DNA of 41,668 bases from Mycobacteriaceae bacterium (GTDB lineage: Bacteria > Actinomycetota > Actinomycetes > Mycobacteriales > Mycobacteriaceae), in contig JADGOX010000034.1 of NCBI GenBank assembly GCA_017882745.1, positions 1 through 41,668 on the forward strand. Reading direction: 5' to 3'. This document shows positions 1 to 8,184 of the stretch, one piece after another (the first letter of the stretch is position 1; each line of letters starts with the position of its first letter). The position numbers and the translations under genes are program-made. Below the pieces are notes generated by a model. The model had not been told where the DNA came from, searched no databases, and saw nothing but the letters and a program-made list of their open reading frames with translations.

Positions 1-295
1 TCTCCTCGGAGTCCTCTGACTCCAACAAGGCTCGTAGGAAGCCCTTCTCGACATCTTCCTCACGGGATGGCCAGCCTGCCGGGGGTTTCTCACCGCTTTG
101 CTGTGTGCCTTCCTTGTGGGCCGCTTCCTCTACTGTGGCGACGGCTTCCTGCACGTTCTTCGCTATCTCCGCGGTCGCCTTCTGCCCCGCCGCTTCGACC
201 TGAGCGAGCTTCGCGGATGCATCGGCCAAGCTCGTGTGGCGCCGCTCAGCCAGATCCGCGAAGTAGGCGGTGATGCTGTTGTCAGACGAACTCAC
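1..295 (-). CDS. Partial CDS (3' end beyond window): charged, Ala/Glu-rich, probably helical hypothetical protein
   Basis: Reverse strand opens with GTG at 293-295 overlapping the TGA of the upstream gene (GTGA); translation VSSSDNSITAYFADLAERRHTSLADASAKLAQVEAAGQKATAEIAKNVQEAVATVEEAAHKEG... stays open to the window edge. Not in the ORF track. Confidence 0.65.
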   Translation of the reverse strand, partial: MSSSDNSITAYFADLAERRHTSLADASAKLAQVEAAGQKATAEIAKNVQEAVATVEEAAHKEGTQQSGEKPPAGWPSREEDVEKGFLRALLESEDSEE

Positions 296-2349
296 CGGCC
301 GGTCTCCTCGGGATTGCCGAACCCTGCCGGAGTGCTTTCGGACGGGGCGAAGTGACTGGTGTCGGTCGCGACAACCGACTGCAGGCTGTCCCACGACTCC
401 TCGCCGCCGTCATCGCCGAGGAGCAACCACTGGTCCGTCGAGCGTCCCGCCGCCAGGGACCCACCCTGGTCGCCCCACAACGCCCCCAACCCCACGCCAC
501 CGTCCGACGTGCCCACACCGGTTGAGCTGACAGCGGCGCCGGTTGCGGAGTCAGCGTGCGCGAGCGACGGTGTCCCGCCCTGCCCGGCAGCGTCCGAGCC
601 GTCCGACCAGCCAACTGCCGACGCCGTCCGCACCTGATCGCCACCGTGGCTGGTCGAAGCAGCAGCGTCTGCCGTCGACGCGTCGGCGGGGCCGGCACTG
701 GCCGAGTCGCCGGGCAGCCCGCTGTGCTCGTGCCGTTCGGTGTCACGCAGGTCGCCAAGGCCATCGTGGTCAAGGAGTTCACGCGCCGCGGACGAATGCA
801 CCTCGACCGAGCCGCCTCCGATCCCGGCAGGCACGGCGGTCGTCGCCGGCGAAACGGTGGCCGCGCCGACCGTTGCCAGGGGCGGCGGCAGGTGCGGGGG
901 CGGGGGCGGCGAGAGCTCACCAGTTGCCGGGTCGATCCTCCAGCCCTGGGGCAGCTGCGAAGGATCCCTGACCCAGGCCACACCCTTACCCGCGGCGATG
1001 CCCGGAACCGTGGGCGCAGCCGAGATACCTGGCGTGGCGCCCGCCGTAGCGTCGTGCACTGGCGGTGCGTACGCCTGCGGCACACTCATACCTGCAGATG
1101 GTCCGGGCTGCGACTGCACACCCGGAACTGGTGACTGCTGCAACTGCACCCCTGCGCTCGAACCCGGCGACGGAGTCATGCCCGTCGACGTGTGTGGTTT
1201 CTCCTGCGGCTGCTGGGCTTGGTCCGGAATGGGTGGGAGCCCACTCGTCAACGCGGCAAACGGGTGATCGTTGATGGTGTTGACCTCGACGACGATCTTC
1301 TTGTAGATCTCCCGGACCGAGGTGTCCCCAGCAGTGCACGCGCGGACGAGAGCGCGCCACTTGCCCTCAACATCGGGTACGAACACCTTGTCGACAAAGT
1401 CTCTGGCGTGCTTCTCGGCTTTCTCTATGAGATCGCCCAGGTATGCCGGCGGACCGCCGAGAATTGGAGTCGCAATCTTGAGGAAATCCAAGAATCCGGG
1501 GGTCACGCTGGCGCCGAACATCTGAAGGACTCGATACGTCTCCGGCATCGCCGTGAGGCTGTTGTGACCGTTCTGCGCGTAGTAGATGATCTCACTGATC
1601 TGCTCAGCGGACTTTCCGTCGACCGTGTCGGCATACAGACCGGCCACGAACCGCGCCTTGTCCTGCACCGCTTTCTCCAGTGCGTCGGCCGCGGGATTGA
1701 GCACGGCTCCGAACTTCTCCACCTGGGACCGCGCCGCCGCCGCTTGACGCAGGTAGCCATCGACACGTGCATTGGCCGCCTCGGCACCCTGCCCCGTCCA
1801 GATCTGGTCGATGCTGTTCCAGGAGTTCCGCTGGTCGACGACCTCCGAAGAGAGCTTACGTGCGGCCTTGGTGACCGTGTCACCATCGGCACGCAGAGCC
1901 GCAAAGTCGATGTCGCGTTGTTCGTCGTAGAGCTCGCAGGCCTTGTCTCGGGTGACCTCTGAACCGCTGATGCACCGCTGGTAGAGGGGTGCGAAATACT
2001 CGAAATACCGCAGGCCGGGTGCACCCTGGTCGAGTATCGAGTTCGAGTTGGCTACCCCCGTGCGGCCGTCGCCCAGCGCCTGTCTCCCCTCGTCTGACTC
2101 GCGCTTGTTCCGCTGCTGCTCCGCCTTGTGCACGGCGTCCTCGAGCAGGCCCGGCCATGGCCTCACATCGGTGCCGAGGGCGGGCAGGAAGAGGCCGGGC
2201 ATTCCGAGACGGTCCGCATGGCTCTGCAGATCAAAGGCGCTTCGCGGGTCACTCGACACGAATGCGGTCACAAGATCGCGCTTGACGTCGTCGGAGACGC
2301 CCGGATCGTCCAGCAGCTTCTTGACGTCCGGCAGGGTCGGATCGGCCAT
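292..2349 (-). CDS. Large (~685 aa) putative T7SS substrate: N-terminal helical region with WxG motif (SIDQIWTGQGAEAANARVDGYL), Pro/Ser/Gly/Ala-rich C-terminal half
   Basis: Long minus-strand ORF; ATG at 2349 (MADPTLPDVKKLLDD) overlaps the stop of the upstream EspC-like ORF. WXG100-like motif plus low-complexity tail. Confidence 0.75.
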   Translation of the reverse strand: MADPTLPDVKKLLDDPGVSDDVKRDLVTAFVSSDPRSAFDLQSHADRLGMPGLFLPALGTDVRPWPGLLEDAVHKAEQQRNKRESDEGRQALGDGRTGVANSNSILDQGAPGLRYFEYFAPLYQRCISGSEVTRDKACELYDEQRDIDFAALRADGDTVTKAARKLSSEVVDQRNSWNSIDQIWTGQGAEAANARVDGYLRQAAAARSQVEKFGAVLNPAADALEKAVQDKARFVAGLYADTVDGKSAEQISEIIYYAQNGHNSLTAMPETYRVLQMFGASVTPGFLDFLKIATPILGGPPAYLGDLIEKAEKHARDFVDKVFVPDVEGKWRALVRACTAGDTSVREIYKKIVVEVNTINDHPFAALTSGLPPIPDQAQQPQEKPHTSTGMTPSPGSSAGVQLQQSPVPGVQSQPGPSAGMSVPQAYAPPVHDATAGATPGISAAPTVPGIAAGKGVAWVRDPSQLPQGWRIDPATGELSPPPPPHLPPPLATVGAATVSPATTAVPAGIGGGSVEVHSSAARELLDHDGLGDLRDTERHEHSGLPGDSASAGPADASTADAAASTSHGGDQVRTASAVGWSDGSDAAGQGGTPSLAHADSATGAAVSSTGVGTSDGGVGLGALWGDQGGSLAAGRSTDQWLLLGDDGGEESWDSLQSVVATDTSHFAPSESTPAGFGNPEETGR

Positions 2350-2654
2350 CAGCGCTGCCCTGTCAGATCGGTGGCCGCCGCACTGTCTCCAGCCGCGTAC
2401 AAGCCGGCAGCCGCCCGCAGTGCGGTAGCGATGGCGTGTGCACCCGTCGCGCACTCCTGCAGCGAGGTGACGACCTTCGTGTAACCCCCGTGTACGGCCA
2501 CGCCACTGTCGGCGTACTTACGACCGGCCATCGGGCCGTCGAAGGTGCAGCGCGCCACTGACTGGCCTACGGAGTCGATGACGTCGGCCGTGGCGTCATA
2601 CACGGCAGCGACGCCGGTGATCTCGTCGCGTTCGACATTGAGCGGTGTGCTCAT
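2349..2654 (-). CDS. EspC/WXG100-superfamily-like small protein (101 aa), putative T7SS secretion target
   Basis: MSTPLNVERDEITGVAAVYDATADVIDSVGQ...; ~100 aa helical with C-terminal YAAGD matching the YxxxD secretion motif; directly downstream of glmM. Confidence 0.7.
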   Translation of the reverse strand: MSTPLNVERDEITGVAAVYDATADVIDSVGQSVARCTFDGPMAGRKYADSGVAVHGGYTKVVTSLQECATGAHAIATALRAAAGLYAAGDSAAATDLTGQR

Positions 2655-2717
2655 GGCAGGTGCCCTCCCGGTTTCGGCTCGCTGCCACTGTGACGCACGC
2701 CGAGCCTGCTTGGTTCC

Positions 2718-4094
2718 CTACAGGGCGCTGACGTGGCCTGCCAACTCGTGCGCCACCCGGTGGGCGTGCTCAGACGTCGGGGCCTCCACCATCACCCTCA
2801 CGAGCTGCTCGGTGCCCGACGCCCGCAGCAAGACGCGCCCCGTGTCGCCGAGCTCGGCTTCAGCAGCCGCCACCGCCTCCTGGACACTCGGTGCGCGGCT
2901 CACCAAGGTCTTGTCGGCGACCCGGACGTTCACCAGCACCTGGGGCAGTGCTTGGACCACGCCAGCCAACTCGGCCAGGCTTGCGCCGGTTGCCGCCATT
3001 CTGGCCATCACGCGCAGCGCAGTGAGCGTCCCGTCGCCGGTGGTGGCGTGCTCGGGCAGCACCACGTGTCCAGACTGCTCCCCGCCAAGGCTGAACCCGC
3101 CCGAGCGAAGCTCTTCCAATACGTAGCGGTCGCCGACCGCCGTGGTACGCAGGGTGATTCCCGCTGAACGCATCGCTATGTGCAAACCAAGGTTGCTCAT
3201 GACCGTCGCCACGACGGTGTCCTCGGTAAGCGTGCCAGCATCGCGCATGGCCAACGCCAGGATGGCGAGGATGGCATCACCGTCGACGACCTTGCCGGCT
3301 GCGTCCACCGCCAGGCACCGGTCAGCATCACCGTCGTGAGCAATTCCGAGGTGCGCGCCGTGCTCGACGACAGCCGCCTGCAGGTCCTCGAGGTGCGTCG
3401 AGCCACAACGTTCGTTGATGTTCAGGCCATCGGGTTCGGCGTGGATGGTGATGACCTCAGCACCCGCCCGACGGTATGCCGCAGGTGCGGCCACCGAGGC
3501 TGCGCCGTTGGCGCAGTCGACGACGACCCGGATACCGTCCAGCCGCTCTGGGCTCGCCTCCATGAGGTGGGCAAGGTAGCTATCCAGCGCATTGTCGAGG
3601 TCGCGCACGCGCCCGATTCGGGCACCGACAGGCCTGTCGTCAACGAGGCCGACGTGCTGCTCGACGCGATCCTCGATCAGGTCGTCCAGCTTGAGTCCAC
3701 CTGCGGCAAAGAGCTTGATGCCGTTGTCCGGCATGGCGTTGTGTGAGGCGGAAATCATTACGCCGAGATCCGCTCCGGTGTTGGCGACCAGATGGGCGAC
3801 CGCTGGGGTCGGCAGCACGCCGACACGGAGGACGTCTGCGCCCGCCGCCGTCAGCCCGGCAGCAACCGCCGCCTCGAGCATCTCACCGCTCGCCCTGGGG
3901 TCACGACCCAGCACCGCCACCGGCCGGTGACCAAGACCCGATTCGCAGAGCACACGCGCGGCAGCCTCGGCAACCCCCATGGCCAACTCTGCCGTGAGCT
4001 CCGCGTTGGCCAGCCCCCGAATACCGTCGGTGCCGAACAGTCTCGGTCGCGCCGCTTCGGCGTCGGCAGTAGGAACAAGGGGCGCTGACGACAC
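2718..4094 (-). CDS. glmM: Phosphoglucosamine mutase
   Basis: [10 protein letters not shown] and [14 protein letters not shown] active-site motif, HDGDADRC metal-binding loop, [15 protein letters not shown]-terminus. GTG start at 4094 preceded by AGGAGG. Confidence 0.95.
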   Translation of the reverse strand: MSSAPLVPTADAEAARPRLFGTDGIRGLANAELTAELAMGVAEAAARVLCESGLGHRPVAVLGRDPRASGEMLEAAVAAGLTAAGADVLRVGVLPTPAVAHLVANTGADLGVMISASHNAMPDNGIKLFAAGGLKLDDLIEDRVEQHVGLVDDRPVGARIGRVRDLDNALDSYLAHLMEASPERLDGIRVVVDCANGAASVAAPAAYRRAGAEVITIHAEPDGLNINERCGSTHLEDLQAAVVEHGAHLGIAHDGDADRCLAVDAAGKVVDGDAILAILALAMRDAGTLTEDTVVATVMSNLGLHIAMRSAGITLRTTAVGDRYVLEELRSGGFSLGGEQSGHVVLPEHATTGDGTLTALRVMARMAATGASLAELAGVVQALPQVLVNVRVADKTLVSRAPSVQEAVAAAEAELGDTGRVLLRASGTEQLVRVMVEAPTSEHAHRVAHELAGHVSAL

Positions 4095-4118
4095 TGCTAT
4101 CGACCTCCTGATACACGA

Positions 4119-4151
4119 GAGCAGGCACCCGATGAAGAAGGGCACCTGCTC
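4119..4151 (-). terminator. Candidate hairpin between rpsI and glmM
   Basis: GAGCAGGCACCC / GGGCACCTGCTC arms, 10/12 pairing, 9-nt loop. Confidence 0.35.
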
Positions 4152-4200
4152 GCGTATGTGCTGACGTTGCCGAACGAGGCCGGCTCGCGCCAGCCAGAAA

Positions 4201-4721
<521 letters not shown>

Positions 4722-4725
<4 letters not shown>

Positions 4726-5165
4726 TGGGCAACCTGGGTGATCTCGAACGGGGTGGGCTTCTGCGCAACGTGCGGGTGCTCGGGGCCGGCGTAGACCTTG
4801 AGCTTGCTGATCATGGCCCGACCGAGACGGTTCTTCGGCAGCATGCCTTCGATGGCCTTCTCGACCAGGCGATCTGGCTGCTTCTCGATCATCTCACCGA
4901 CGGAACGACGACGCAGACCACCCGGGTAACCGGAGTGGCGGTAGATGAATTTTGCGTCGCGCTTGTTTCCGCTGACCGCAATCTTCTCCGCGTTGATGAT
5001 GACGACGAAGTCGCCGGTGTCGACGTGCGGTGCAAAGATCGGCTTGTGCTTGCCGCGCAACAAAGTTGCGGCATGAGTCGCCAGGCGACCGAGCACCACG
5101 TCGGTGGCGTCGATGACGTGCCAGGTGCGGGTGACGTCACCGGCCTTGGGGCTGTACGTACGCAC
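4722..5165 (-). CDS. rplM: 50S ribosomal protein L13
   Basis: [62 protein letters not shown]. Confidence 0.97.
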
Positions 5166-5370
5166 AGGACTTCCTCGTCTTCTCGGGTGGAGCGGGTCTG
5201 ACGGTGCGGTTGAGCTGAGAACTCATCGGCCGAACGCCGACCAGGTCGATGGCCAACCGGTCACGAACGACCGGGGCTCGTTCCCGGCCTCGAAAAGCAA
5301 GGTCAGGTACAGCGCTCCGCACGCCGACCTAAGACGATACCGCCCCGGGTCCCCGTGGGTCAAAATGGCC

Positions 5371-5423
5371 TGCCCCCATGGGGGCACCCCGCGACATATT
5401 CGCCGCGAGGTGCCCCCATGGGC
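5371..5423. repeat. Large imperfect inverted repeat / hairpin containing a perfect 16-bp palindrome (TGCCCCCATGGGGGCA, 5371-5386)
   Basis: Arms 5375-5393 (CCCATGGGGGCACCCCGCG) and 5404-5422 (CGCGAGGTGCCCCCATGGG), 18/19 complementary, 10-nt loop; sits between the esx genes and rplM. Confidence 0.75.
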
Positions 5424-5431
5424 GAACCGAA

Positions 5432-5725
5432 TCAGCCTCCGAAGGAGTTGCTGACCTGCCCGTCCTTCGCCTGCATGTCCTCGTTTCCTCGCGAGACAGC
5501 CTGGCTGATCTGCGCCAGGACCATGTTGAGGTCCTGCGCGGACTGGTCCCACTTCGCCTTCTGCGCGAGGTAGGCAGCGGATCCCGCGCCCTCCCAGCGG
5601 CTCTCGATGTCGCGAAGCGCCGCCTTGAGGTCGTCCAACTGACCGTTCATGGCCTTGCTCGCGGTGGCGATCTCCACGCTGGCGGTGTCGATTGCACCGT
5701 GGTCGTACTTGATCATGCCGTCCAT
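5432..5725 (-). CDS. esxT: WXG100 family T7SS protein (EsxT-like)
   Basis: 97 aa with WxG motif IESRWEGAGSAAYLAQKAKWD; position next to rplM matches ESX-4 esxT. Confidence 0.85.
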   Translation of the reverse strand: MDGMIKYDHGAIDTASVEIATASKAMNGQLDDLKAALRDIESRWEGAGSAAYLAQKAKWDQSAQDLNMVLAQISQAVSRGNEDMQAKDGQVSNSFGG

Positions 5726-5833
5726 TGTTCCTCCTCAGTAAGTACTGCGATGACCTGCGGTAACTCGATGTCTAGCGAGCGGCGATGCCCATCGGGCTGA
5801 CGGCCGGCCAGGCCGACACCCACCAACGGGCGC

Positions 5834-6145
5834 TCAGAGGTTGAGCGAGCCGCCAACGTTGTTGATGGAGGCCACGTGGTCTTGCTGGGTGGCGCTGAAG
5901 CCCTTACCAGCGGTTGCCAGGTTCTCGCTGATGGCGACGAGTGCATCGTTCAGCTTCTTCGCGTCGCCATCCCAACGCTCCATGAGCGATCCGAAGGCCC
6001 GCTGTGCGTCGCCGGCCCATGAGGCGCTGACGCCCGATACGGTCCCGCGAAGCTTGCCGAGTTCCCCCTGAACCTGCTGAGCGGTGTCCTGCGCCTTGCT
6101 GGACGCGGTGGCCAACTCTTCCGGTGTTGCGACAGTTGCAGACAT
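5834..6145 (-). CDS. esxU: WXG100 family T7SS protein (EsxU-like)
   Basis: MSATVATPEELATASSKAQDTAQQVQGELGKLRGTVSGVSASWAGDAQRAFGSLMERW; WxG motif, ~103 aa, paired with the second WXG100. Confidence 0.85.
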   Translation of the reverse strand: MSATVATPEELATASSKAQDTAQQVQGELGKLRGTVSGVSASWAGDAQRAFGSLMERWDGDAKKLNDALVAISENLATAGKGFSATQQDHVASINNVGGSLNL

Positions 6146-6423
6146 GAAATTCCCTCCTGAAGTACTTCGTCTTGGCTGTACTGGTCTGCACCCGGCGGGG
6201 GCGGACCGTTGCTGTCCTGACAACCACTACGACGTGAACAGTGACAGGAACGGTTCCACCGGCCAAAGTAATTGTGAAACTCGGTTGCAATAGCAAATCT
6301 CGAGGGCGTATGAGGTCTGCACATGCTGAATCCCTAAGCCTCGCTTAGGAACGCCGCAGTGCTTCGCGTTCGACGCCGCCCTCCCCGTCGTCACGATCCA
6401 GCGCGGGAGCAGGTCCGCGGTGA

Positions 6424-8184
6424 TCAGCCACCAGCTATCCGCACGGTGCGAACAGCCTGCGCGCACGGCTGGTCCATGGAGTGCTGGTCATCTGCCGGAC
6501 GCTGACAGCCCACGCTCACCTGGGTCTGCGACTCCACCACGACATACCAGTCGACGACCCCCGCGTCCCGGCGGATCTCGCGGTAGTAGATGACGTCGCG
6601 TCCCTCTGAGTGGGCGTCACCGTTGAAGGCCTCGTACTTCTTGCCGGCCGCAACCTCCGCGGCGACCTGCTTCAGTAGCACTGCTGCCACGTCCGCCTGG
6701 CTGGTTGCGGGGTTGAGCGTCGTCTGCACGAGGAAGAGCCCCTGTGCCTGGGCCGGAGTCCCGTCGGGTGTGAGGTCCAGCTCAGCACTGTTGCCGCTGT
6801 CTGTTCGTCGGGACTCCTGCCAGCTGGCAGGGACGGCCATGGTGGCGCGGCGGGCGTTCACCAGGCGACTGGCCTGTTCCTCGGCCCCACGCGTGACGAG
6901 GAGCGTCCCGCCGACGGCGCAGCCCACGACCAGCACGGCTGCTCCCGCCAGCCACCAACGCCGAGGCCTGCGCGGGGGGAGCACCCGCGCAGGCCGTCTG
7001 GCACTGTCAGCGACCAGCGCTGCCGAGGACAGCGCCGACACGAGGGGCATTGGCCGCTCGAGGGTCCCGGCCTCCCGCTCCCGTGTCCTGTCCAGCGGCG
7101 CGACAGCAAGCAACGCACCTCTGGCCACCACCGTCTCGGGCTGATCAGTGGAGACCGGCAACACGCCCAATCGCTGGTGCACCATGGTCACGAAGAGCGG
7201 AATGCGGGAGGACCCGCCGACGAGAAACACCCCGGCCCCGCACTCGCTACCCACGCCGGACCCTGCGCCCCCGAGCGCGCCGGCGTCCCGCAACGCGCCC
7301 GTCAGCATGTCCACCACAGTGGCGACCCGGCCGCGGATGAGCCGCTCCAGGTCCGCTCTGGTCACGTGTGCGTCGGGCAGCCTCCCGGGAAGCGGCACGT
7401 CGGCGTAGGAGTGCCTGGACAGGCTCTCCTTCGCGCCGCGGGCGTCGATCCGCAACGCACGACGCAGTCGACGGTCCTCCAGGCCCTGGCCTCGAGTCAC
7501 GGCATCCCAGTGCGGACGTTGCTCTGCAGTGAGCCGGGTGCCGAGCTCGTCCATCAACAACTGGTCGACATCCGCGCCGCCAAAGCTTGGGTCTCCGCGC
7601 GTAGCGAGCACGCGAAACCTGCCATCGTCGCGTCGAAGGACGCTCACGTCCGCGGTGCCCGCCCCGACGTCCAGTACCGCCAGCACCGCACCGTCCTTCA
7701 AGCCTGCGCCGTGCTGGACCGCGGCGGCCACCGGTTCAGGCAGGGTCCTCACCACCGAGGCCAGTCCCCGCCCCGCCGAGACCAGCAGCTGAACCCGCAC
7801 CGCACCCCAGTCGGCAGGATGCGTGAGCACCAACACGTCAACCGGTAGACCGCCCACGACCATGCGGGCCTCGCGCACTGCGCGGCTCAGCACCGCTGCG
7901 ATGGCCCGCAGCACCGGAACCACGGTGTCACCCAGCAGCAGCGAGCCCTCGTCGATTCGGCGTTTGGGGGTTGGCTCGTAGCGCGAAGGATCCAGCGACG
8001 CCTGCCGATCAGCCTCAGCACCGACGAACAGTGTTCGGCCATCGGCGTACACCGCGCTGGGCATCAACGGACTGCCGTCGATCACGACAATCCGTGCCGG
8101 CTCGTCGTTCACGGACAGTGCGACGCAGGTGGACGTCGTTCCGAAGTCAACTGCGACGGCAACGGTCACTGTGGAGGCAGCCAC
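6424..8184 (-). CDS. Hsp70/actin-fold ATPase with C-terminal transmembrane segment and T7SS-associated extracytoplasmic domain (Rv3446c-family)
   Basis: N-terminus VAVDFGTTSTCVAL, LTHPADWG, VLDVGAGTADVSVL (phosphate-binding loops of Hsp70 fold), TM at WWLAGAAVLVVGCAVGGTLLV, C-terminal domain AVPASWQESRR...QAVRTVRIAGG; syntenic with M. tuberculosis Rv3446c. Confidence 0.85.
   Translation of the reverse strand: MAASTVTVAVAVDFGTTSTCVALSVNDEPARIVVIDGSPLMPSAVYADGRTLFVGAEADRQASLDPSRYEPTPKRRIDEGSLLLGDTVVPVLRAIAAVLSRAVREARMVVGGLPVDVLVLTHPADWGAVRVQLLVSAGRGLASVVRTLPEPVAAAVQHGAGLKDGAVLAVLDVGAGTADVSVLRRDDGRFRVLATRGDPSFGGADVDQLLMDELGTRLTAEQRPHWDAVTRGQGLEDRRLRRALRIDARGAKESLSRHSYADVPLPGRLPDAHVTRADLERLIRGRVATVVDMLTGALRDAGALGGAGSGVGSECGAGVFLVGGSSRIPLFVTMVHQRLGVLPVSTDQPETVVARGALLAVAPLDRTREREAGTLERPMPLVSALSSAALVADSARRPARVLPPRRPRRWWLAGAAVLVVGCAVGGTLLVTRGAEEQASRLVNARRATMAVPASWQESRRTDSGNSAELDLTPDGTPAQAQGLFLVQTTLNPATSQADVAAVLLKQVAAEVAAGKKYEAFNGDAHSEGRDVIYYREIRRDAGVVDWYVVVESQTQVSVGCQRPADDQHSMDQPCAQAVRTVRIAGG

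Noticed and set aside
282-1085. Alternative minus and plus strand ORFs inside 282-2484 (e.g. 556-1134 +, 1192-1962 +)
   Set aside because: Arg/Pro/Ala-rich shadow ORFs in alternate frames of a high-GC gene; no protein-like motifs.
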